A stretch of DNA of 64,000 bases, from NCBI RefSeq assembly GCF_001274635.1, contig NZ_LBGV01000001.1:1674001-1738000 (forward strand), read 5' to 3'. This stretch comes from Persicobacter sp. CCB-QB2. Its GTDB lineage: Bacteria > Bacteroidota > Bacteroidia > Cytophagales > Cyclobacteriaceae. Both the position numbers and the translations under genes were made by a program. Positions 18,208 through 26,136 of this stretch are shown here, in pieces (position 1 is the stretch's first letter; each line of letters begins with the position of its first letter). A model generated the notes under the pieces. The model was not told where the DNA came from. It saw nothing but the letters and a program-made list of their open reading frames with translations, and ran no database searches.

Positions 18208-19357
18208 TCCCCAAATCTGTAGTTGGTACTTGTATTATCAATTTAGATTTCCCGTTACCCTCATCACTACGTTCTATCTTAATCTCATCTGAGTTCCAAT
18301 TAATCGCTAACCAAGGCGTTTTAAATTTTTTATCTAACCTATAAACACTCATCCTATCCACTTCAAACTCTTGACCTAGAACAGCCTGATCCCTTAGGGC
18401 TTGTTTGAAACACCCACTAACTACACCTCGATTTTCCTCGGATACTTCATCACATACCGCTTCTATAAAAGAATCTTCTTGGAAATGGCTATTTGCCAAT
18501 AAACAAATCCTAGCTTTTCTATTAAAATCTATTTTTTTTACATCTTCATCTAACTCCTCAGCCCTCTTAATCGTCCTAACAGCTGACCTTACCCCAGTTA
18601 AAACTTTCTTGGTTAAAGTCCTACCATATTCTGCATCTAGGGCAACATTAAGAAAATTGGAAAAATAGGCAGGGATATAAATACTACTTCTATCCTTTGC
18701 GATTACCCCCCAATTAAATTCTCTCCTTGTACTTATAATAGCCACTTTTTGAATATGTTTTTGACTTTCAGTAATACTAGTTGTGTTATTTTTTAACTTA
18801 ACTTCTTTATCTCCATCCACCTCAATCACTTCATAAGATATGGCTGTGCTACTATCAATTTTTAATAAAAATACCAGATTAACAGACTCAATAGAATCGT
18901 CAAGTTTATATTCAACGTTTGCTTTAGAAAGGATCAACACTCCATCATTGACATTCCCCTGAGCATTATTATGGCTCTTGCAAAAATCTTCAGTCAAACT
19001 AACGGATAAATCAGCTAATGCATCAGTATCAGAAACATCCTGCTCTGAGAAATTTTGAATCACTTCAGGAATCGCTCCTTTGAATTGATAGTACCCCCCT
19101 TTTTTAAGCACTTCCCAAAATATTTTTTCAAAAAATTCTTTATTAGATTCAATCAATCTAACCTTCTTGAAAGAATTTATCACAAATTTGTCGGCTGATG
19201 TGCTGAAATTGTTCTTTTTGAGTTCGTGAAAAATAAACCAATTAATACTGATTTTTTGAACTCTGTCATAAGAAAAGGTCAATGAATTTTGAATTTCCGA
19301 TTCAACCATATTAATAGCTTTGTTGTTAAAAAAATATTTTTGCAAAAAATCCTCCAT
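18191..19357 (-). CDS. Possible NdpA/YejK-like nucleoid-associated protein
   Basis: A 388-residue soluble protein. The C-terminal half shows features reminiscent of the 37-kDa nucleoid-associated (NdpA/YejK) family: a strand ending in PAYFSNFLNVALDAEYG, a helical stretch rich in Arg/Lys, FEVDRMSVYRLDKKF and a final W.INWNSDEIKIE strand followed by a basic turn. The similarity is by eye and remote. It is the first gene of a two-gene unit with the 3-TM protein (17-bp overlap) and diverges from the GIY-YIG gene across 166 bp, which must contain promoters for both directions. NdpA-like proteins bind DNA and occur in some defence neighbourhoods; an anti-phage role here is inference. Alternative: an unrelated conserved hypothetical protein. 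Confidence 0.6.
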   Translation of the reverse strand: MEDFLQKYFFNNKAINMVESEIQNSLTFSYDRVQKISINWFIFHELKKNNFSTSADKFVINSFKKVRLIESNKEFFEKIFWEVLKKGGYYQFKGAIPEVIQNFSEQDVSDTDALADLSVSLTEDFCKSHNNAQGNVNDGVLILSKANVEYKLDDSIESVNLVFLLKIDSSTAISYEVIEVDGDKEVKLKNNTTSITESQKHIQKVAIISTRREFNWGVIAKDRSSIYIPAYFSNFLNVALDAEYGRTLTKKVLTGVRSAVRTIKRAEELDEDVKKIDFNRKARICLLANSHFQEDSFIEAVCDEVSEENRGVVSGCFKQALRDQAVLGQEFEVDRMSVYRLDKKFKTPWLAINWNSDEIKIERSDEGNGKSKLIIQVPTTDLGNENFN

Positions 19358-19523
19358 GGGAAGTGAAACGAATCAGGGAGTACAGTAAATATAATGGGAA
19401 AACTGAAGTAATAAATAGTGACTCATGGATTTTTTTATATAGTAATACAGACCGAAAAATCCATTTTCATTTTTAATCCGATCCCTTAACTTAGCTATCA
19501 TTTTTCATTCATTAGCCCAAACC

Positions 19524-20387
19524 ATGAGAGGAAAGACCATTCAGGTATTTTTAACCGACGGAACACCGAGAGGCATCAAAATAGCCGATATTACCAGTAA
19601 TATTGAACAGGCGGTATTCATTCCCCGAAACAAGATGAAGGAAGCCCAGGAGCGGAAGGAAGTTTACCGCCCTGGACTGTACTTTCTTTTAGGTGAAAAT
19701 GAATCCTCCTCCAAGCCTTTGGTTTACATCGGCCAGTCCAGAAATGTAATGGAGCGCATCAAAACTCATGACCAGAAAAAGGATTTTTGGAATTATGCGG
19801 TAATGATCGTCTCCAAAACCGAAAGTTTTACGCAAACACATATTGAATACCTGGAACAATTGGCTATTCAAAAAGCGGCTGGCATTGGGAGATTCAAGTT
19901 AGAAAACAGTGCAAACCCAAAGGCCTTTAGCATTCCCGAAACCCTTGAAGCGGATCTGCTGGATAATTTTGACACGATTAAAATCCTGCTTTCCACCTTA
20001 GGTTTTACCGTTTTCGAATCGCTAAAGAAGGAGCCATTGACAAAAGGATCAGATAATAAGGAAATATTTTTCTGTAAGGGAAAAATAGCAGATGCTAAAG
20101 GCGAATATCAGGAGGATGGATTTGTAGTTTATAAGCACTCACTGGCCGCAAAGGAATTAAAGCCCTCTGCCGGAGATCCACTACGAAATCAGAGGTCAAA
20201 ATTAATTGCAGATAAGATCCTGATCGAAAAAGGGGATAGTTACGAATTTCAGGAAGACTTTCTTTTCAACTCCCCATCTGCAGCAGCCTCTCAGGTGCTA
20301 GGCAGAAGCGCTAACGGTTGGAGAAATTGGAGGGATCACCATAATTTAACGCTGGACCAAGTGAAACGAAAAGATGATGCATCATGA
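19524..20387 (+). CDS. GIY-YIG nuclease-family protein with DUF4357 domain
   Basis: A 287-residue protein with a GIY-YIG-like domain in the N-terminal half: GLYFLLG (the GIY strand), VYIGQSRNVMERIKTH (the YIG strand with the downstream Arg) and a later acidic helix (IEYLEQLAI) that can supply the metal-binding Glu. The C-terminus is a DUF4357-like module ending in LGRSANGWRNWRD. Such proteins are common as stand-alone genes in bacteria and near mobile or defence loci; their substrate is unknown. The ATG at 19524 is preceded by a divergent intergenic region. The stop overlaps the next start by 4 bp (ATGA), so it is coupled to the small membrane protein. Confidence 0.85.
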   Translation: MRGKTIQVFLTDGTPRGIKIADITSNIEQAVFIPRNKMKEAQERKEVYRPGLYFLLGENESSSKPLVYIGQSRNVMERIKTHDQKKDFWNYAVMIVSKTESFTQTHIEYLEQLAIQKAAGIGRFKLENSANPKAFSIPETLEADLLDNFDTIKILLSTLGFTVFESLKKEPLTKGSDNKEIFFCKGKIADAKGEYQEDGFVVYKHSLAAKELKPSAGDPLRNQRSKLIADKILIEKGDSYEFQEDFLFNSPSAAASQVLGRSANGWRNWRDHHNLTLDQVKRKDDAS

Positions 20388-20680
20388 ATAAAGCAACCAA
20401 AATAAAGGGGTACCTGAAATTGATCACTCCTTTTACCATCCTCGGGACGATATCAATATTACACCTCATTCATAGGTATGTGGTAGGATCAACAATGGGT
20501 GAATGGTACAGACATTTCACCCATTTTCTAACAGCATTTACAATTCTTCTCTTAGTAGCTGAATTCATCTTACAAGCAGCTACCAGGGGAAACCAAAAAA
20601 TCATTTGGTTACTGGAATTAGCTGGAATTTTAGGTTTTTTAGTGTTGGTTATAAAAGTTTTTAATATCACCAGTATTTAA
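20384..20680 (+). CDS. Small membrane protein, unknown
   Basis: A 98-residue protein with three hydrophobic segments, roughly residues 10-27, 44-64 and 74-94, and short charged loops. It overlaps the GIY-YIG gene by 4 bp and so is co-translated with it. No family recognised. A membrane-anchoring or toxin-like role for the pair is possible but there is no direct evidence. It ends convergently with the cyclodipeptide synthase gene. Confidence 0.7.
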   Translation: MNKATKIKGYLKLITPFTILGTISILHLIHRYVVGSTMGEWYRHFTHFLTAFTILLLVAEFILQAATRGNQKIIWLLELAGILGFLVLVIKVFNITSI

Positions 20681-20721
20681 TAATCGGCAAAAGGGCTATA
20701 CTGAGTAAACCACAAAAATGC

Positions 20722-21405
20722 CTACTTATTAAAATTGATTCTGGCAAAAACGATATTCTCAATTCCCTGTGGGGCATCATATTTTTGGCTGGACAATGCC
20801 AAAACAGTTTTGAAGGGTTTTGCGGGATAAGCCTTAAGGTATTTTCCACTGCGGCCCATAATCGTCCAAACACTTAGTTCCTCTAATAAATAATTGACAC
20901 ACCTCCTCTCCAGCTCTTCTCTGGTTAATAAATGGTTCAATTTATCCAGATGAGCATCTGTAAATCGGGCAAGGTCAAGGTGAGCAAGCTCCTGAAAAGA
21001 AGAATTATTTTCATATAGATTGTAATAGCCTTCCAAAACTTCCGGAAAATCGGGATGTAGTCTCCAATGATCCCAACGGGTAACTTTGTAAGGAATTGAA
21101 AGTTTTTCAATATATCGCAAATTATCAAACAACCACTGATCACCCCAACTCAATGCTTCCGAGTAAGCCGCGCTTTCCTCCCGATTCTCCATCATTAAGT
21201 TATGCCGCTGGCTGGTATCAGCAATATTAATCAAACAGTAATCAAAATTTCGATTGGCATAAGCTATGGTAGCTTCCAAATAATCCCCTCTTTGCTGCTG
21301 ATTCCCTATGCTGATCCCAATATGAAGATTCCTGATGTTTTTCCCCTCTAAATAATGGCCGGCAACGTATGCCTTTTTTACTTTTGATGATTTGGTGATT
21401 TCCAT
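20722..21405 (-). CDS. tRNA-dependent cyclodipeptide synthase
   Basis: A 227-residue protein of the cyclodipeptide synthase (CDPS) family, which uses two aminoacyl-tRNAs to make a cyclic dipeptide. The catalytic Ser is S32 in GISIGN, nearly identical to the AlbC motif GISAGN; Y172 and E176 in NYLLEE match AlbC Y178/E182 with almost the same spacing (140 against 141 residues from the Ser); Y193 followed by P194 corresponds to the Y202 position. N35 resembles the NYQ subfamily whereas Tyr-Pro resembles the XYP subfamily, so the type is mixed. The length is typical. No cytochrome P450, oxidase or methyltransferase tailoring gene lies beside it, so the product would be the bare diketopiperazine or is modified elsewhere. 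Substrate amino acids cannot be predicted by eye. Confidence 0.88.
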   Translation of the reverse strand: MEITKSSKVKKAYVAGHYLEGKNIRNLHIGISIGNQQQRGDYLEATIAYANRNFDYCLINIADTSQRHNLMMENREESAAYSEALSWGDQWLFDNLRYIEKLSIPYKVTRWDHWRLHPDFPEVLEGYYNLYENNSSFQELAHLDLARFTDAHLDKLNHLLTREELERRCVNYLLEELSVWTIMGRSGKYLKAYPAKPFKTVLALSSQKYDAPQGIENIVFARINFNK

Positions 21406-21603
21406 ACCGAGTGCTTATATGAAATAAATAGTGGGGTAATCATTCCCTCATATAATAATATAAAATATGCTATAACACTCAAAATCAACTTATAGCTAAA
21501 CCTTAAAGAAGCTAAGTACCATTAACCCTACAAACGCCTAAAAAAATGAAAAGAAAACATTGTTAGTCTGCCGAAATTTGGGATAGCGGCCTGTGGAAAA
21601 CAC

Positions 21604-22344
21604 CTAATGGTGCGTAAATTTTTGACCATCCCACTTAAAGACCGACCCATGCTGCGGCTCATTGTCTAATTGAAGTTCGTCCCTACTTTTAAAACTAATG
21701 GTATTATCTTCCGAATCCACTGCAGCCGCTAGTCTTAATACACCTGTAAGTTGTTGGTTTTGTTGTGAATAAATATAAGTGACATAAACCCTATTTTGCA
21801 CAAGAAGGGCTGCTGCTTCTTCACTTTTACCCAGAAAGTGAGCTACCGGATTAATATTCAGATCACGATTGCCGAAATTATCGAAAACGACCTCTTCGGA
21901 AGTCACTTCTAAGCCCGAATACCTTAAAAGCTTTATGGATTGCTCTATTCCCAATGTTGCGTCTTCAGCAATACGGATACTCAAAACGGAATTGCTATCA
22001 AGTAAGTAATAATTTTCTTCATAGCTTCCCGCTCCTCCTGGAAGCGCTTTTACTTTTAAAAAATGGGATGTGGTGTCATATTCAACCGAATACATCGCTT
22101 CTTCTAAAAACGCCTCATAATGATCATAATCGTCCTGTACGATTGAATATTCGGCACCTAAGCTATTATAAAGCCATTTATTCCAAGTTGGACTATAATC
22201 AACCGAATATTCGCTGATGCTATTTACCATGCTAATCAATTGAGGAAAATTTTCTTTTGGACCTCCCTCTTTTACTTTCCTCCCTTCACATGAGGCAAGC
22301 AAGAAAATGATCACCACAATGCTTAATTTAAGCTGATATCTCAT
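21604..22344 (-). CDS. Lipoprotein, unknown
   Basis: A 246-residue protein with a signal peptide and lipobox LLASC (Cys at about residue 19), then an acidic exported domain. The region after the Cys (EGRKVKEGGP) is a flexible linker. No family recognised. It is the last gene of a minus-strand series of exported proteins following the LysM/lysozyme/M15 gene, so an immunity or envelope role is possible. It could equally be an independent lipoprotein, since 179 bp and a possible terminator separate it from the previous gene. Confidence 0.7.
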   Translation of the reverse strand: MRYQLKLSIVVIIFLLASCEGRKVKEGGPKENFPQLISMVNSISEYSVDYSPTWNKWLYNSLGAEYSIVQDDYDHYEAFLEEAMYSVEYDTTSHFLKVKALPGGAGSYEENYYLLDSNSVLSIRIAEDATLGIEQSIKLLRYSGLEVTSEEVVFDNFGNRDLNINPVAHFLGKSEEAAALLVQNRVYVTYIYSQQNQQLTGVLRLAAAVDSEDNTISFKSRDELQLDNEPQHGSVFKWDGQKFTHH

Positions 22345-22446
22345 AACAAATTTTTAAATAATTCACAAGCTTTACCCTGGCGTTCCCTTTGGTACACATT
22401 ACTGAAAAGGTGCAGACGAAGCCCACCTAAAGTTCAGGGCATGAAT

Positions 22447-22469
22447 AAGGCCAGCAGAACGCCGGCCTT
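22447..22469 (-). terminator. Possible terminator after the 363-aa secreted protein gene
   Basis: A 6-bp GC-rich stem (AAGGCC with GGCCTT) around an 11-nt loop, with only a weak T-rich tail. An overlapping longer inverted repeat (GGCCAGCAG with CTGCTGGCC, 22450-22510) also exists, so the exact structure is uncertain. Confidence 0.4.
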
Positions 22470-22523
22470 TGGATTTTATTAAAACAGAGCATGACTTTCC
22501 TGCTGGCCCTTTTTATCAAACTA

Positions 22524-23615
22524 TTACTTCACCCTGGTAACACTCCATTTTCCACGCTGAAATCCATATACTTTTTGCTCAGGAGAGCCATCCATTTTCT
22601 TTTGATACTCCAAATTCCAGCCCTCCAAAATATCGGTCATATCCATCGGACGTACAGTTTCTACCTCCATGGAATATCCACTTCCACCATTTACGCCGGA
22701 AAGAATTCGGGCAGGATAAACTTTCCCCTCGTTATCTACAGGCACTCCATATACCACTTGACTCCCTAAATCCATTGGGCTCTTCACCAACAATAAAATA
22801 AAGGATTTTCCAAGTGGCCAATAACCTGCCACCTGAAGGTCTTCTTCTTCAAAAGCCGGATAATCCAGGAAAGGCTCCCCTTCAGAGGAAACAGCCTTTA
22901 TACTACTATAGATTTCATCACAGTACATAATAATGGTTAAAGCCTCTTTCCCAATGCACTTGCTGGTCACTACCCGATTACCTTCCATTAATTCCGGCGA
23001 TCCTAAATCGGAAAGTAGCTTTTTTCGTTTGGCATCAATTTCAGGTAAGACATCAAACCTTTCCCGCATATCATCTATCTTCCACTTCCCATCCTCTTTC
23101 ACTACCTTAACCGAAAACAGCCATTCTTTCCCTTCGGGGCTGACATCATATAGATATTGCCATTCTTCATCATGGCCATAAGTTGGCACACTTCCTGGAG
23201 AAGCCACCTTGTTAAAGTCACACAAGTAAAGGTATTCGTCTGGTGATACCTTTACGAAAGATCGATCAATTGGATTATCCTCAATTAGCCGTTTGAACGG
23301 CAGGAAAACCTCGCTAAATATGAACATAAAATTCATATTTATACCAAATTTCAGTTCCTCCCCTCTTTGCTTTTGTTTATCTAAAAAACTTGTAGAAAAG
23401 AAACCCATCTTCATTGATGCTTCATGAATCAAACTGGCATTGACTTTTATATTATCATAATCATAAAAATCCCAGATGCTATCACCCAAGTAGGCAATTT
23501 TCCAATCGCTGGCATCTTTAATTAATTTTGCTACTTCTTGATATTCACCCGTCAATCCTTGAGCTACAGAAATCTGACTAAAAACCAAAAACACAATAAA
23601 TAGTAATCTCCTCAT
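22524..23615 (-). CDS. Secreted protein, unknown
   Basis: A 363-residue protein with an N-terminal signal peptide (hydrophobic core LFIVFLVFSQISVAQ) and no further membrane segments. The mature part has repeated Asp-Tyr, Gly and Trp-containing turns consistent with a beta-rich fold, but I do not recognise a domain. It lies in the minus-strand group of exported genes between the effector-like gene and two lipoproteins. ATG at 23615 gives an ideal signal peptide, which supports this start. Confidence 0.7.
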   Translation of the reverse strand: MRRLLFIVFLVFSQISVAQGLTGEYQEVAKLIKDASDWKIAYLGDSIWDFYDYDNIKVNASLIHEASMKMGFFSTSFLDKQKQRGEELKFGINMNFMFIFSEVFLPFKRLIEDNPIDRSFVKVSPDEYLYLCDFNKVASPGSVPTYGHDEEWQYLYDVSPEGKEWLFSVKVVKEDGKWKIDDMRERFDVLPEIDAKRKKLLSDLGSPELMEGNRVVTSKCIGKEALTIIMYCDEIYSSIKAVSSEGEPFLDYPAFEEEDLQVAGYWPLGKSFILLLVKSPMDLGSQVVYGVPVDNEGKVYPARILSGVNGGSGYSMEVETVRPMDMTDILEGWNLEYQKKMDGSPEQKVYGFQRGKWSVTRVK

Positions 23616-23891
23616 TGCTAACTTTCAAAATCTAACAACTCTTGTTTTGAAGAAGAAACTCTCTTATCTGAACACTCAAAAGGGCATTGTTAACCTGGAG
23701 TTGACCTTACCAAACCGAAAGAGCGCGCGATTAAATGAAAAATAACCATTAGAGTTTCTTAGGCTATTTTTTTGCTTCAATGTAAAGAGCATCTTACTTA
23801 TTTCGTATTACTGAAATACAAGTATCATTGTATTTTCTTCCAGCATAGACGTCAATTAGCTCAATCGCAATTAAATAGTCTTTTGATCTAT

Positions 23892-24542
23892 CTAAGTTCT
23901 CGGAAGATCTAAATCAACATCCTGAAATCCATTAAAATCTTTTAAAGCTATTTGATGAACAGCCACCCTTGTCAGGCCAGAAAATAATTTCCCGTTCTCA
24001 GTATCTTCAGATGAATCAACCTGCAAAACATAAACATTAATGTTATGAGGTCTATTATTTGCAGAGAATAAGCCAGGGGATTTCCCATAACCTGCCCAAA
24101 TCTCAATCGGTTTAAATATGTCCAAAAAAGTAAGTACTATTTCCCCGGCACCGGAACCCTCAACCCCCTCGACCCAAGCTGAATTATGATCAGCCTGAAG
24201 TTGTAAGGGACTATACTTACAGGACCAATTAACAAAATCCCTTCTTTGAGCCTCGAGCTCTTCGATTATATCAGGGTCGTCTAGTTCATAGGCTTTTACA
24301 ATTTCATCCTGGGTTGGATTTTTAGGTGCAATTCCACCAGGCTTCAGATAACTAGTACACCAATTACTCGAGCTTCCATCAAAAGAATAATAGAGGCTAA
24401 TGTCTATATTTTCGAATTCAGATACCTTTTTCAATTCTGAATTACCACAACATTCACATGGTAAAATTTCAACCTCTTGGGCAAATGTACTAAGAGAGAA
24501 AAAATAGCAAATGCTAAAAAATATAACGAGTTTACTTACCAT
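23892..24542 (-). CDS. Secreted protein with NADase-type glycan-binding-like domain
   Basis: Start chosen at the ATG at 24542 because it gives a clean signal peptide (MVSKLVIFFSICYFFSLSTF then AQ); the frame is open to 24575. The mature protein begins with a CECC cysteine cluster and contains, about residues 125-190, SAWVEGVEGSGAGEIVLTF and IEIWAGYGKSPGLFSANNRP. This matches the jellyroll module annotated as an NADase-type glycan-binding domain (discoidin-like). It therefore probably binds carbohydrate outside the cell or in the periplasm. The start lies 6 bp after the stop of the 24548-25105 gene, so the two are coupled. Confidence 0.7.
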   Translation of the reverse strand: MVSKLVIFFSICYFFSLSTFAQEVEILPCECCGNSELKKVSEFENIDISLYYSFDGSSSNWCTSYLKPGGIAPKNPTQDEIVKAYELDDPDIIEELEAQRRDFVNWSCKYSPLQLQADHNSAWVEGVEGSGAGEIVLTFLDIFKPIEIWAGYGKSPGLFSANNRPHNINVYVLQVDSSEDTENGKLFSGLTRVAVHQIALKDFNGFQDVDLDLPRT

Positions 24543-24547
24543 AATAA

Positions 24548-25105
24548 TCAAAGAATGAACTGCTCTCCATTCCATTTAACTTCAATACTTATACGAGGAT
24601 CGTGCTCCACAAAAGCTATTATTTTTGTTCCAAATTGCGGTAATTTTAGCCTTAAACAAAAATCGTTATCTCCAAGAAGCTCTTCTAAAACCTCATTGAC
24701 CTTATCATATGGAAATACATCTTGTCTTCTCCAGGTTCTATTTGATTTATCATAAGTAAAAAAACCATTAACTGGGCTGCAATTAGAGCCTTGCGTGCAC
24801 AATTGCTCAATCGCTATAATATCAATTCCTTTTTTTCTATTTTTAAACAGAACACATTTACCACTGGCCAAATATTCGATATAGCCATTCTTAAGGTCAC
24901 ATTTGGTGATTAATTCCTCCCTTGATTTATAGGTTTCAACTATTTCGCCATCACAAAAAATATGCTCCTTATTGAGCAACATAAAATATGATTCTACATC
25001 ATCTGGATTCACTATTTCTTTTTGCCATTTTTCTTGCGCTTTCGCATCATAAGAAATACAAAAAAATAATGAAAGCATTAAAGTTATCACATCATTTCTT
25101 TTCAT
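24548..25105 (-). CDS. Secreted protein, unknown
   Basis: A 185-residue exported protein if the ATG at 25105 is used, which places the signal peptide (MKRNDVITLMLSLFFCISYD) at the N-terminus; an ATG 12 bp further upstream is also possible. The mature part has several Cys residues and many Asp/Glu/Lys residues, without recognisable domains. It is immediately followed by the glycan-binding-domain gene on the same strand. The position downstream of the cell-wall-hydrolase-like gene suggests periplasmic protection or a secreted accessory role, by context only. Confidence 0.6.
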   Translation of the reverse strand: MKRNDVITLMLSLFFCISYDAKAQEKWQKEIVNPDDVESYFMLLNKEHIFCDGEIVETYKSREELITKCDLKNGYIEYLASGKCVLFKNRKKGIDIIAIEQLCTQGSNCSPVNGFFTYDKSNRTWRRQDVFPYDKVNEVLEELLGDNDFCLRLKLPQFGTKIIAFVEHDPRISIEVKWNGEQFIL

Positions 25106-25282
25106 ATATAACTGCATCGTTTAATCTTTGACACATCCGCCCATTTTCAAATATAATCTTCGCCTTTATCCCCCTCTGCCGTAGTATTTTCGAATATCAA
25201 AGCCTACTTCTCGATAATTACTTTTTCCTTTTCCCTTCCCAGGTCAATGTAATAGAGCGAGCCGAGGAAGCATCACTAAGCC

Positions 25283-25391
25283 TAGGCTGTCGAATATTCC
25301 GGACAGATAGCTGGTTTCTTGCTGAAGAATGGCTCTGGCGTGATTAGAACAGGGGGTGATTTCCTCACATTAAAGGATTTTCGACAACCTA
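25283..25391. repeat. Short element with 17-bp terminal inverted repeats
   Basis: In an otherwise gene-free 473-bp stretch, TAGGCTGTCGAATATTCC (25283-25300) and the reverse complement of 25375-25391 (TAGGTTGTCGAAAATCC) form imperfect inverted ends of a 109-bp segment without coding capacity. This looks like a MITE or the remnant of one. Only one copy is seen in the window, so the call is weak. Confidence 0.4.
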
Positions 25392-25578
25392 CACTAAGCC
25401 CCACCAATAAATCACCCCACGGATTAGATAGATTTGCCTCTGAAATTCAATATTAAACTTTTGACTTCCATGTTCGAAGACGACGATTACTTGCCAGTTC
25501 GGCTAACGGCAGAGGGCAATAAATTTACTTAAAATGGTGAATTTTGGAGATTTATTCCACATTGAAACAACCGACGGG

Positions 25579-26136
25579 CTAGTCCCCTTCATTCACTGAA
25601 AGGACTGTATCGCTGCATTCTCTCCCATTAAATTTAGCAAAATAAAGCATTTCATCACCAGACCACAAGGAAATTTTGGCATCATCAAATTGAAACTTAA
25701 ATCCAGTTTCTTTGCTAAGCTCTATAACATCGGCTTTTAAAGAATCACTATAAATTGGAACAAATTCTTTTGACCAATAGGATTCAAGATTGGAAGCTCC
25801 TCGAATAAAAAATTTCCCTTCTACAAACACTTTAATTGGCCTACTAAAATTATAAATGAAAATCTTTACTTCCCGATGATTCTCATAGACAGCTTGGTGA
25901 TTATAAGGAGAAACGTCACTCATAGGATTGTAGTGACAATAATTAACATGATCCTTTCCTGTAATATCAAAAATTGAATCTGAAGAAATTAAATCTATAT
26001 TTTCATTTATCTTCCAAGTTGAATCTTCAAATTGCATAAACATTTTTGCTTTCGAAAAATCCGATCCGGAAGAACAACCACTTAACAGGAAAAGAAGAAT
26101 AGCTACTTTTAAAAATCTCATAAACATCTTCCTCAT
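25579..26136 (-). CDS. Lipoprotein next to the LysM/lysozyme/M15 gene
   Basis: A 185-residue protein with a signal peptide and lipobox LLSGC followed by Ser-Ser-Gly-Ser. The start ATG overlaps the stop of the 1170-residue gene by one base (TAATG), the tightest coupling in this region. The mature domain is small, beta-rich in appearance and unrecognised. Tight coupling of a periplasm-facing lipoprotein to a peptidoglycan-degrading enzyme is the arrangement expected of an immunity protein, but no immunity family was recognised. Confidence 0.7.
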   Translation of the reverse strand: MRKMFMRFLKVAILLFLLSGCSSGSDFSKAKMFMQFEDSTWKINENIDLISSDSIFDITGKDHVNYCHYNPMSDVSPYNHQAVYENHREVKIFIYNFSRPIKVFVEGKFFIRGASNLESYWSKEFVPIYSDSLKADVIELSKETGFKFQFDDAKISLWSGDEMLYFAKFNGRECSDTVLSVNEGD

